Assembly: GCA_048201975.1 (NCBI GenBank)
Contig: DBFBGQ010000097.1
Coordinates: 1-49,129, forward strand
Origin: Egerieenecus sp048201975
GTDB taxonomy: Bacteria; Bacillota; Clostridia; Christensenellales; Aristaeellaceae
Direction of reading: 5' to 3'
Length of the DNA: 49,129 nt
Position numbers and translations under genes: made by a program. Numbering within the stretch: the stretch's first letter is position 1; each line of letters opens with the position of its first letter. Of this stretch, positions 8,596-15,159 are shown one piece after another. The notes below the pieces were generated by a model. It saw nothing but the letters and a program-made list of their open reading frames with translations. It made no database searches and was not told the origin of the DNA.

Positions 8596-8713
8596 CTTAT
8601 CACGAGTGGTGGAGGGAAGGGCCCGATGAAACCCGGCAACCGGCGCGGCGCGCTTGGTGCCAAATCCCACAGCGCGGCACACACCCCCGCAAGGTCGGCG
8701 CTGACAGATAAGG
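8596..8713 (+). ncRNA. SAM-I (S-box) riboswitch
   Basis: The signature elements of the S-box aptamer occur in order: CTTATC (P1 5' strand, 8596-8601), GGAGGGAAGGGCCCGATGAA, ACCCGGCAACC, GGTGCCAAATCC, and GATAAG (P1 3' strand, 8707-8712). It binds S-adenosylmethionine; with ligand bound the downstream terminator forms and metK is switched off, the standard logic for S-boxes ahead of SAM synthetase. It lies between a strong promoter and a terminator hairpin. Confidence 0.96.
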
Positions 8714-8732
8714 ACGATCGGTCTGATTGATC

Positions 8733-8767
8733 CCGCCTGAGACGTGTGCATCTCCGGCGGTTTTTTT
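8733..8767 (+). terminator. Riboswitch-controlled intrinsic terminator
   Basis: CCGCC (8733-8737) pairs with GGCGG (8756-8760) and inner GAGA with TCTC, followed by seven T (8761-8767). It is placed 20 bases after the S-box P1 helix, where a SAM-dependent expression-platform terminator is expected. Confidence 0.9.
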
Positions 8768-8792
8768 GCGGCGCATCTTCCCCTTATTGTGA

Positions 8793-8812
8793 ATGGACGG
8801 TCCGCCGTCCAT
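8793..8812 (+). other. Perfect hairpin just upstream of the metK ribosome binding site
   Basis: ATGGACGG (8793-8800), a TCCG loop and CCGTCCAT (8805-8812) make an 8-bp perfect stem eight bases before AAAGGAG. There is no T run, so it is not a terminator. It may protect the mRNA or affect translation of read-through transcripts; this is an inference. Confidence 0.55.
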
Positions 8813-8831
8813 GCCTGCGAAAGGAGCGGCA

Positions 8832-10013
8832 ATGCCCATGAAGCGACTGTTTACCTCTGAATCCGTTACGGAAGGCCATCCCGACAAAATGTGCGACCAG
8901 ATCTCCGACGCCGTGCTGGACGCCATCCTGGCCCAGGACCCCATGGCGCGGGTAGCCTGCGAAACCTTCACCACCACCGGCATGGTCACGGTGATGGGCG
9001 AGATCACCACCAGCAGCTATGTATCCATCCCCGATATCGTGCGGGAGGTGGTGCTGGACATCGGCTACAACTCCGCGGACATGTGCTTTGACGGCAACAG
9101 CTGCGCGGTGCTGACCGCCATCCACGAGCAGAGCCCGGATATCGCCATGGGCGTGAACGCGGCCCTGGAATCCCGGCAGGGGCGCGACGCCATTGAGACC
9201 GGCGCGGGGGATCAGGGCATGATGTTCGGCTATGCCTGCGACGAAACCCCCGAGCTGATGCCCATGCCCATCGCCCTGGCCCACCGGCTCACCCGCCGCC
9301 TGGCCCAGGTGCGCAAGGAGGGCCTGCTGCCCTACCTGCGCCCCGACGGCAAGAGCCAGGTCACCGTCTGCTATGAAAACGGCCGGCCCGTGGCGGTGGA
9401 TACCGTGGTGCTCTCCACCCAGCACAGCCCGGAGGTCTCCCAGACGCAAATCTTCCAGGATATGCTGGAGCAGGTCATCCGCCCGGTGATCCCGGCGGAG
9501 CTGCTCAACGAGCAGACCAAGTATTTCGTCAACCCCACGGGCCGCTTTGTCATCGGCGGCCCCGCGGGGGATACGGGCCTCACCGGCCGCAAGATCATCG
9601 TGGATACCTACGGCGGCTACGCGCCCCACGGCGGCGGCGCCTTCTCCGGCAAGGACCCCACCAAGGTGGACCGCAGCGCGGCCTACGCCGCACGGCATGT
9701 GTGCAAAAACATTGTGGCCGCGGGCCTGGCCCGGCAGTGCGAATTGCAGCTGGCCTACGCCATTGGCGTGGCGCGTCCGGTGAGCCTGCTGGTGGACACC
9801 AAGGGCACCGGCATCGTCTCCGACGAGCGGCTGACCCAGGCGGTGGAGCGCCTGTTCGACCTGCGCCCCAACGCCATCATCTCCCGCCTGAACCTCCGCC
9901 GTCCCATCTACCGGCAAACCGCCGCCTACGGCCACTTCGGCCGCACCGATGTGGACCTGCCCTGGGAGCGGCTGGACTATGTGGACGCCCTGCGGCGCGA
10001 GCTGCTCCCCTGA
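8832..10013 (+). CDS. metK: S-adenosylmethionine synthetase
   Basis: A protein of 393 aa from the ATG at 8832, five bases after AAAGGAG; the ATG at 8838 is a second choice. The hallmark motifs are present: FTSESVTEGHPDK at the N-terminus, GAGDQGMMFGYA, the metal- and phosphate-binding loop GGPAGDTGLTGRKIIVDTYG and GGGAFSGKDPTKVDRSAAY. It makes S-adenosylmethionine from methionine and ATP in the cytoplasm as a tetramer. The length is that of typical bacterial MetK. It is a single-gene unit controlled by the upstream SAM-I riboswitch, giving product feedback, and its 3' side carries copy 1 of the structured repeat described below. Confidence 0.98.
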   Translation: MPMKRLFTSESVTEGHPDKMCDQISDAVLDAILAQDPMARVACETFTTTGMVTVMGEITTSSYVSIPDIVREVVLDIGYNSADMCFDGNSCAVLTAIHEQSPDIAMGVNAALESRQGRDAIETGAGDQGMMFGYACDETPELMPMPIALAHRLTRRLAQVRKEGLLPYLRPDGKSQVTVCYENGRPVAVDTVVLSTQHSPEVSQTQIFQDMLEQVIRPVIPAELLNEQTKYFVNPTGRFVIGGPAGDTGLTGRKIIVDTYGGYAPHGGGAFSGKDPTKVDRSAAYAARHVCKNIVAAGLARQCELQLAYAIGVARPVSLLVDTKGTGIVSDERLTQAVERLFDLRPNAIISRLNLRRPIYRQTAAYGHFGRTDVDLPWERLDYVDALRRELLP

Positions 10014-10040
10014 ACCCGCTTGCGTAAATTTGGCGCAGGC

Positions 10041-10250
10041 TGCCGACAAAGTATCAAATTACGAAATTTTTGCAAGTTTTACATTGCATGCTTGCAAGCG
10101 CAGCGGGGTTTCGCGCCTGCGGGCGCGACCAAAGGGCTTTCCGATCGCCCTTTGGAAACCTTCGGGCCCCATGCGTGTTGAAATTTTTGCAAGTTTGGGA
10201 GCGGAAAATTACATTTTTTAGTTACTATATGAAAAAGCATGCCTTTTTCA
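10041..10250 (+). repeat. Structured intergenic repeat, copy 1 (210 nt)
   Basis: One of three related copies (others at 12671 and 33686). Elements in order: a CGACAAAGTAT box; a hairpin TTGCAAG...CTTGCAA; the 57-nt core (10109-10165) holding stems TCGCGCC/GGCGCGA and CCAAAGGGC/GCCCTTTGG; a stem 10182-10188 / 10204-10210; and a terminal A/U hairpin TGAAAAAG-catgc-CTTTTTCA ending at 10250. It lies 27 bases after metK, in the sense direction. No credible protein is encoded. Function unknown; a 3'-UTR element, small RNA or non-autonomous mobile element are all possible. Confidence 0.9.
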
Positions 10251-10258
10251 ACGCTTTG

Positions 10259-10291
10259 CGCCCTCCCCCGAAAAACCGGGGGAGGGCGTTT
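10259..10291 (+). terminator. GC-rich hairpin closing the metK 3' region
   Basis: CGCCCTCCCCCG (10259-10270) pairs perfectly with CGGGGGAGGGCG (10277-10288) and is followed by TTTC. The U-tract is short, so termination efficiency is uncertain. The GCCC arm starts nine bases after the end of repeat copy 1, the same offset as in the other copies. From 10292 to 10424 I see no gene or signal. Confidence 0.65.
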
Positions 10292-10424
10292 CAGATTGTG
10301 GTCAAAGCGTTTTGCCTGATCCCTGCAGCTCAGCCGCGTATTTGCATCATGTTTCCAAGCAGGCGTTTCGGCGCCGCGCCCATGGGCCGCCTACGGGAGG
10401 CGTGAGGCGAGCTCCCCCAGGGCG

Positions 10425-10859
10425 TCAGGGCGCCTCCGAGGGCGCCTCCGCCTGGCGGATCCTTCGGGCCGCTTCCCTGGCGGCCAGGCTCACCGCCTCC
10501 GCGGCGGGCAGGCGCTCGCAGCCAGCCACCGTCACCTGGCAGCGGGAGACGGGGATCAGCACCTTGTGGGCCGGGCTGCGGCCGATGGCGCAGGCCATGC
10601 GCTGGGTGATCTCCCCCAGCAGGGCGTCGCAGAGCACAATGCCCATGGGCCCCAGGATCAGGTCCGCCCGGGCGGCGTTTACCACCACGGCGTTTTCCCC
10701 CGTGGCCCCCTGATCGGCTCCCGCCCGAAGCATGGCCGCGGTAGCCAGAGCGTTGGTGCCCACCGCCAGCAGGGGCTGATCGGGGCACAGCTGCTTGAGC
10801 TGCTCCACCAGGGCCTTGCCCATGCCCCCTCCCTGGCCGTCCACGATCATTACTTGCAT
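10425..10859 (-). CDS. DUF3842 family protein
   Basis: A protein of 144 aa that opens with MIVDGQGGGMGKALVEQLK and contains VGTNALATAAMLRAGADQGA, TGENAVVVNAARADLILGPMGIV and a GEITQRMACAIGRS...KVLIPVSRC block. This is the pattern I know for the DUF3842 family of Clostridia, a small Rossmann-like protein with a glycine-rich first loop; the function is unknown. The ATG at 10859 overlaps the end of the ROK kinase gene by 10 bases and GGAGGAAGC lies just upstream, so the two are translationally coupled. The acidic and arginine-rich last ~20 residues are not part of the domain. Confidence 0.85.
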   Translation of the reverse strand: MQVMIVDGQGGGMGKALVEQLKQLCPDQPLLAVGTNALATAAMLRAGADQGATGENAVVVNAARADLILGPMGIVLCDALLGEITQRMACAIGRSPAHKVLIPVSRCQVTVAGCERLPAAEAVSLAAREAARRIRQAEAPSEAP

Positions 10860-11740
10860 GCTTCCTCCAGGGCGGCCTTGGCCAGCAGGTATGCGCCGGT
10901 GACGCCGCTGTTCACCCCCAGGCCGGGGGCGACGATGTAATCCGTCAGCCCCGCTTCCACCGCCGGATGGCATACATAGCCCCCCAGCAGCTCCACGGTC
11001 TTGCGGCGGATCATGGGGAACAGGTGCGCCTGCTGCATCACCCCGCCCCCCAGGATGATCTTCTCCGGGGAGAAGGTGAGCATGGCGTTGACGCACATCT
11101 GCGCCAGATAGGTGGCCTCCAAATCCCAGGCGGGGTGCTCCGGGGGAAGCTCCACGGCCGGGCGGCCCCAGCGCTTTTCTATGGCCGGGCCGGCGGCCAG
11201 GCCCTCCAGGCATCCCTGATGGTAGGGGCACACCCCCTGGGGCATGGGATCCTCCGGGACCAGGCGCATCAGCTGATGGCCGAACTCCGGGTGCACCAGT
11301 CCATGGACGGGCTTGCCGTCCAGCACCACGCCTCCGCCGATGCCCGTGCCCACCGTGACATACACGCAGCTGCCCAGCCCCTTGGCCGCGCCCAGGGCAT
11401 GCTCGGCAATCGCCGCGCCGTTCACGTCCGTGTCCAGCTTCACGGGCACTCCCAGCGCTTCGCGGAAGGCGCCCACAATGGGGTAATTCCGCCAGGGCAG
11501 CTTGGGGGTGGAGGTAATGTAGCCGTAGGTGGGAGAATCGGGCCGCAGGTCCAGGGGGCCGAAGCAGCCGATACCCAGCGCCGCAATGTTCCGCTGCCGG
11601 AAAAAGTCGATCATCCCGGGCATGGTTTCCGCGGGGGTCAGGGTGGGCATGCTTACCCGCTCCAGCATGGTCCCATCCTCCGCCATGAGGCTGAGCACCA
11701 TTTTGGTGCCGCCCGCTTCCAACGCGCCATAGTGTATCAT
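10850..11740 (-). CDS. ROK family sugar kinase (fructokinase-like)
   Basis: A protein of 296 aa from the ATG at 11740, preceded by AAAGGAG at a good distance. It shows the ATP-binding GALEAGGTKMVLSL motif, the ROK signature region VTVGTGIGGGVVLDGKPVHG and a zinc-site block HPEFGHQL...CPYHQGCLEGLAAGPA. The latter, with ending CLEGLAAGPAIEKRWG, matches the fructokinase branch (ScrK, GmuE/YdhR) more than glucokinases. It would phosphorylate fructose or a related hexose. It lacks the helix-turn-helix of ROK repressors. It is followed by the overlapping DUF3842 gene, with no transporter nearby. Confidence 0.88.
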   Translation of the reverse strand: MIHYGALEAGGTKMVLSLMAEDGTMLERVSMPTLTPAETMPGMIDFFRQRNIAALGIGCFGPLDLRPDSPTYGYITSTPKLPWRNYPIVGAFREALGVPVKLDTDVNGAAIAEHALGAAKGLGSCVYVTVGTGIGGGVVLDGKPVHGLVHPEFGHQLMRLVPEDPMPQGVCPYHQGCLEGLAAGPAIEKRWGRPAVELPPEHPAWDLEATYLAQMCVNAMLTFSPEKIILGGGVMQQAHLFPMIRRKTVELLGGYVCHPAVEAGLTDYIVAPGLGVNSGVTGAYLLAKAALEEACK

Positions 11741-11844
11741 AGCGTATCTCCTTTGCGTGCCTGCCGGTTTTTTCTTATTGTAACGGTTTGGCGGCGGGTT
11801 GTAAAGTGCGCGGCGGTCGCATCCGGCCGGAAATTTTCTCGGAA

Positions 11845-12023
11845 GGAACAAAGCGGCAGGAAACCGTCCGCCGGCGTCGAATCTATATCATACGTCGGGA
11901 AGCCCTGCTGGGCCTTTCCGGCTGGAAGGCCAAAATCCTTGAGAAAGGATGTGGGTTCCATGGCCCATAGGAGAGACGCGGCAGCCTGAAGGGAGCAACC
12001 AGGTTGGCCGCGTTTTGCGTTTT
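11845..12023 (+). ncRNA. Structured leader upstream of hpf, candidate raiA-type RNA
   Basis: The roughly 320 bases between the ROK start and hpf carry no credible gene but a series of helices: GGCCTTTCC/GGAAGGCC around 11915-11937, ATCCTT-GAGA-AAGGAT (11935-11950, a GNRA loop), and a long stem ACGCGGC (11976-11982) with GCCGCGT (12007-12013), extended by AGCCTG/CAGGTT and followed by TTTT. In Clostridia the raiA motif RNA is known to sit directly upstream of the hpf (raiA) gene. The position and size fit; the identity is an inference, because I cannot score it against the family model. Boundaries are approximate. Confidence 0.5.
11976..12016 (+). terminator. Terminator-like stem at the end of the hpf leader
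   Basis: ACGCGGCAGCCTG (11976-11988) pairs with CAGGTTGGCCGCGT (12000-12013) through two helices separated by a single bulge, followed by four T and, after GCG, four more. It would either end a separate small RNA or attenuate hpf, whose ribosome site begins 33 bases later. Confidence 0.6.
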
Positions 12024-12064
12024 CCCCCAGTTGCTGAATATTTTGCATAAGGAGAACATTGTCT

Positions 12065-12610
12065 ATGAAGCTTACGCTTACCGCGAAAAACATGACCGTA
12101 ACCCCAGGCATTACCGCCCGGATTGAAAAAAAGACCAGCCGCATGAGCCGTTACCTCCGCGCCGACACCGAAATGCAGATTCGCATGCGCAAGGACAAGA
12201 ACGGCGAGCGCACCGTGGAAATCACCGTCCCCATGGGCAACAACGTGATTCTCCGCTCCGAGGCCACCACCGATAACAACCTGTTTATGGCCATTGACGA
12301 GGCCCTGGCCAAGATGGAGCGCCAGATTCACCGCCACCGCACCAAGCTGAGCAAGCGCCTGCGGGAGGATGCCTTCGCCCCTGCAGAGCCCGAATTCATC
12401 GAGGAGGGCGAGGCCGTGGAGGAGGACGCCCCCAAGGTGGTCCGCCGCAAACAGTTCCCCGTGCGGCCCATGTCCCTGGAGGACGCCATTTTGCAGATGG
12501 AGCTGCTGGGACACAGCTTCTTCGTCTTTGTGGATATTGAAACCGAGCGCACCAATGTTATCTATCTGCGCAAGGATGGCACCCTGGGCCTGCTGGAGCC
12601 GGAAGCGTAA
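12065..12610 (+). CDS. hpf: Ribosome hibernation promoting factor, long form
   Basis: A protein of 181 aa from the ATG at 12065, with AAGGAG ten bases upstream; a TTG at 12059 would add two residues. The N-terminal domain (1-100) begins MKLTLTAKNMTVTPGITARI and binds the 30S decoding region. An acidic linker (about 108-130) leads to the C-terminal domain (about 133-181) with VRRKQFPVRPMSLEDAILQM, the site that joins two ribosomes into 100S dimers. Length and layout are those of long HPF in Gram-positive bacteria. It is expressed in stationary phase or stress in known species; a structured leader precedes it and repeat copy 2 follows it. Confidence 0.96.
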   Translation: MKLTLTAKNMTVTPGITARIEKKTSRMSRYLRADTEMQIRMRKDKNGERTVEITVPMGNNVILRSEATTDNNLFMAIDEALAKMERQIHRHRTKLSKRLREDAFAPAEPEFIEEGEAVEEDAPKVVRRKQFPVRPMSLEDAILQMELLGHSFFVFVDIETERTNVIYLRKDGTLGLLEPEA

Positions 12611-12633
12611 TCCGGCGGCAGGCGGCAGAATCC

Positions 12634-12665
12634 AGCGCCCGTCCGGCTTTTGCCGGGCGGGCGCT
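12634..12665 (+). other. Stem-loop after hpf
   Basis: AGCGCCCG-t-CCGGC, loop TTTT, GCCGG-g-CGGGCGCT form a 14-bp stem 23 bases after the hpf stop and six bases before repeat copy 2. No T run follows, so it more likely protects the hpf mRNA 3' end than terminates transcription. Confidence 0.65.
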
Positions 12666-12670
12666 CAGCG

Positions 12671-12876
12671 TGTTGACAAAGTATTCTGCTTTATCGTTTT
12701 TGCAAGTTATACGATGCATTCTTGCAAACGCGGGGATTTCGCGCCTGCGAGCGCGACCAAAGGGCTTTCCGATCGCCCTTTGGAAACCTTCGGTCCCATA
12801 CGTGATGGAGCCTTTGCAAGTTAAGGAAAGCGAAAGGTTCCTCTTCTCATGCTGGTGAGAAAAATGGTTTTTTTCA
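12671..12876 (+). repeat. Structured intergenic repeat, copy 2 (206 nt)
   Basis: Same architecture as copies 1 and 3: TGTTGACAAAGTATT at the 5' end, TTGCAAG...CTTGCAA hairpin, core 12737-12793 (one substitution against the other copies), stem 12809-12815 / 12833-12839 and a terminal hairpin TGAGAAAAA-tgg-TTTTTTTCA. It lies 60 bases after hpf, in the sense direction, and ahead of the convergent HPr-like gene. Confidence 0.9.
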
Positions 12877-12884
12877 GCAGCATG

Positions 12885-12932
12885 AGCGGCCTTGCATCCC
12901 TTGGCGCAAGGGAGCAAGGCCGCTATTGTTTT
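12885..12932 (+). terminator. Long perfect hairpin with T-rich tail, end of the hpf/repeat transcript
   Basis: AGCGGCCTTGC (12885-12895) pairs with GCAAGGCCGCT (12914-12924) and inner TCCCTTG with CAAGGGA, loop GCG; ATTGTTTT follows on the plus strand. Bases 12933-12981 hold nothing I can identify. Confidence 0.75.
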
Positions 12933-12981
12933 ACAGAAAAGTGCTGGGAAAGCCATGAAGCGGAAAGGACGTCAAAGTCCC

Positions 12982-13251
12982 TCAGGCCCCTGCCAGTTGC
13001 TCGGAGTTCAGCAGCGCCTCCACGGCGGCGGCGGCGTCCGCCTCGTCGGGCCCTTCGGCCAGCAGGCACAGGCCCGCCTGAGCATCCGCGCCCAGGGAGA
13101 GCAGCCCCAGCATGGACTTGGCGTTGACGATCTTGGCGTCGTGCTCAATCATCAGCCGGGACTCAAAGCGGCTGGCCTCCCGAACCAGCAGCGCAGCGCT
13201 GCGCCGGGTGAGCGGGGCGCGGTTGGGAAAGGAAATGGGTTTGCGGATCAT
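12982..13251 (-). CDS. HPr-like protein with Thr15 (Crh-type regulator)
   Basis: A protein of 89 aa with the HPr fold pattern: AALLVREASRFESRLMIEHD followed by NAKSMLGLLSLG. The PTS phosphocarrier needs His15 in a LHARPA motif; here the segment reads APLTRRSAA, so residue 15 is Thr and phosphotransfer from enzyme I should be impossible. Ser46 in NAKSMLG, the HPr kinase target, is kept. This combination is the mark of Crh, which in B. subtilis has Gln15 and acts with CcpA in catabolite repression. Like crh, the gene sits directly after whiA; the ATGA overlap of 4 bases indicates translational coupling. A regulatory role is therefore inferred. Confidence 0.85.
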   Translation of the reverse strand: MIRKPISFPNRAPLTRRSAALLVREASRFESRLMIEHDAKIVNAKSMLGLLSLGADAQAGLCLLAEGPDEADAAAAVEALLNSEQLAGA

Positions 13252-14225
13252 GGGGAATCCTCCTTTTTCTCAACGTCCATGGACGCTACAATTTCGTCGT
13301 AGACAGCCTCCAGGCGGCGCATGCGGTGGTTGACGCCGCTCTTGCCCACGGGCGGCTGCAGCAGCGCGCCCAGGGAGGCCAGGCTCTCCTCCGGGTGCTC
13401 CAGGCGAAGCCGGGCGATTTCCTGCAGGGAGGGGGGCAGGGTATACAGCCCCCGCTGGATAGAGATCACCTTGATCATCTCCACCTGCTTCTGGGCGGCG
13501 GAAACCTGCCGCTCCGCGTTTTTTTCGTCGCAGTTCATGGCCCGGTTCACCTGGTTGCGTATTTCTTTTTTGATGCGGATATTTTCCAGCTCCATGGTGG
13601 CGGCGGAAGCCCCCATCAGCGTGAGCATGTCGGCGATATGCTGGCATCCCTTCAGGTAAAGCACGCGCTTGCCCTTGCGCAGGTGCATATGCACGGGCAG
13701 GCCGCTTTTTTCCAGGAGCTTTTCCAGGGTGGCGCAGAGGCTCTCCTCCCCGGCCACCAGCTCGAAGTGGTAGTCCTTTTCCGGGTCGCTCATGGTGCCC
13801 GCGCCCAGGAACGCGCCCCGCAGGAAGGAGCGGCGGCAGCACTGCCGGGTCATGGGATGCCGGGGCGTGGTGCGGCGCAGGGTTACGCCGCCCTCCGCAT
13901 CCCGCTCCATCATGTGCAGGCTGAGCAGCAGCTTCTGCGCGGCTTCATCCTCCAGGGTGAGCACGCAGCTGCGCCGGCCGCCAAGGCGGGTATGCTGCAC
14001 AAAGTGCAGCCGGGGGGTCAGCTCCAGCCCGGCCCCCAGCAGGCGGAAAATGCGCCGGGCCAGCCCCGCGCTCTCCACCCGGAAGGTGACGCGCACCCGG
14101 CCCCCGCCCCGCAATTGCAGGCTGCCGGAGGTTTGCACCAGGGCGCTGAGCTCGCTCATGACGCAGCAAGCCTTGCCCAGGGGCAAACGCAGCAGCTCTT
14201 CCTTGGTCAGGGAGGAAAAGGACAT
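13248..14225 (-). CDS. whiA: WhiA DNA-binding protein
   Basis: A protein of 325 aa with an N-terminal LAGLIDADG-derived domain, where CCRRSFLRGAFLGAGTMSDP and YHFEL are the typical landmarks. A C-terminal helix-turn-helix follows, with NCDEKNAERQVSAAQKQVEMI and LGALLQPPVGKSGVNHRMRRL. In Streptomyces it controls sporulation septation; in B. subtilis it influences cell division and chromosome segregation. GAAGGAG precedes the ATG. It lies 15 bases after rapZ and overlaps the HPr-like gene. The usual middle gene of this cluster, yvcK (mgfK), is missing between rapZ and whiA. Confidence 0.96.
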   Translation of the reverse strand: MSFSSLTKEELLRLPLGKACCVMSELSALVQTSGSLQLRGGGRVRVTFRVESAGLARRIFRLLGAGLELTPRLHFVQHTRLGGRRSCVLTLEDEAAQKLLLSLHMMERDAEGGVTLRRTTPRHPMTRQCCRRSFLRGAFLGAGTMSDPEKDYHFELVAGEESLCATLEKLLEKSGLPVHMHLRKGKRVLYLKGCQHIADMLTLMGASAATMELENIRIKKEIRNQVNRAMNCDEKNAERQVSAAQKQVEMIKVISIQRGLYTLPPSLQEIARLRLEHPEESLASLGALLQPPVGKSGVNHRMRRLEAVYDEIVASMDVEKKEDSP

Positions 14226-14240
14226 AGGCGAGCTCCTTCG

Positions 14241-15128
14241 TTACGTGTTTTTCCAGTGGGCCTGCTCCAGGTCGATGTCCCGGTGGTTCACGTCCACCTG
14301 GTAGCCCCCCTGCCGCAGAAAAGCCGCGATGGCCTCGGCAATGGCCACGCTCCGGTGCGCGCCGCCGGTGCATCCCACGGCGATCACCAGGCGGTGCTTG
14401 CCCTCCTCCTGATAATGGGGCAGCAGGAAGGTCAGCATATCCTGCACCTTTTCCATAAACTCCCGGGTGACGGGATGGTTCATGACAAAGTCGCGCACGT
14501 CCTCGTCCAGGCCCGTGTGGTGGCACAGCTCCTCCATGTAGAAGGGGTTGGGCAAAAAGCGCACGTCAAACACCAGGTCCCCCTGCCGGGGCAGACCCCG
14601 CTTGAAGCCAAAGGACAGCACCTCCAGCCGCAGGGGGGATTCCGCGCCGTCGCTCTTGACGATTTCCGCCAGCTTGCGCTGGAGCGCCCTGGGCCGCAGG
14701 TAGGAGGTGTCAATGACGTAATTGGCGGTTTCCCGCAGGGGGGTAAGCATCTCCCGCTCCTGGGCGATGGCCTCGGTGAGGCTCACGCTGTCGCTGGCCA
14801 GGGGATGGTCCCGGCGGGTTTCCTTGTAGCGGCTGACCAGCACGTCGTCGCTGGCCTCCATGAACAGCGTTTCAATTTGATAACCCAGCTGGCGTGTTTC
14901 CTTAATCAGGCGCTGCACGGCCTTGGCGTCAAAAAACTCGCCGCTGCGCACGTCCACGGCAAATGCCACCAGCGGGCAGTGCATCACGGTGCTCTGACAG
15001 GCCTCCATGAGCTTGAGCATCATCATGGGGGGCAGATTGTCCACGCAGAAGGCGCCCATATCCTCCAGATAACGGGTGGCGGCGGTTTTGCCCGCGCCGC
15101 TGAGCCCGGTCAACAGTAAAAATCGCAA
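14241..15128 (-). CDS. rapZ: RapZ/YvcJ-type nucleotide-binding protein
   Basis: About 295 aa. The N-terminal P-loop FLLLTGLSGAGKT and MGAFCVDNLPP are diagnostic, and the C-terminal domain has GLPRQGDLVFDVRFLPNPF and VAVGCTGGAHRSVAIAE. In Enterobacteria RapZ is an adaptor for RNase E and small RNAs that senses glucosamine-6-phosphate; in Firmicutes YvcJ has ATPase/GTPase activity and affects competence. I place the start at a TTG (15128), because GGGAGGGAGA lies five bases upstream and the protein then begins like other RapZ proteins. An ATG at 15146 would add six residues but has no ribosome site. It follows murB by about 30 bases. Confidence 0.94.
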   Translation of the reverse strand: MRFLLLTGLSGAGKTAATRYLEDMGAFCVDNLPPMMMLKLMEACQSTVMHCPLVAFAVDVRSGEFFDAKAVQRLIKETRQLGYQIETLFMEASDDVLVSRYKETRRDHPLASDSVSLTEAIAQEREMLTPLRETANYVIDTSYLRPRALQRKLAEIVKSDGAESPLRLEVLSFGFKRGLPRQGDLVFDVRFLPNPFYMEELCHHTGLDEDVRDFVMNHPVTREFMEKVQDMLTFLLPHYQEEGKHRLVIAVGCTGGAHRSVAIAEAIAAFLRQGGYQVDVNHRDIDLEQAHWKNT

Positions 15129-15159
15129 GGGGTCTCCCTCCCTCATCCGTATCGTGGCC

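Noticed and set aside
8784..10049. Long open frame antisense to metK (421 aa)
   Set aside because: It is a shadow caused by high GC at third codon positions. The metK frame has all family motifs; the antisense product is His/Gly/Ala-rich without domains.
11788..11970. Possible 60-aa protein between the ROK gene and hpf
   Set aside because: No ribosome site, a highly basic composition and overlap with the hairpins of the hpf leader; a noncoding RNA explains the region better.
12558..12956. 132-aa frame on the minus strand between hpf and the HPr-like gene
   Set aside because: It runs through repeat copy 2 and the end of hpf, has no start signal and shows only the translated repeat core.
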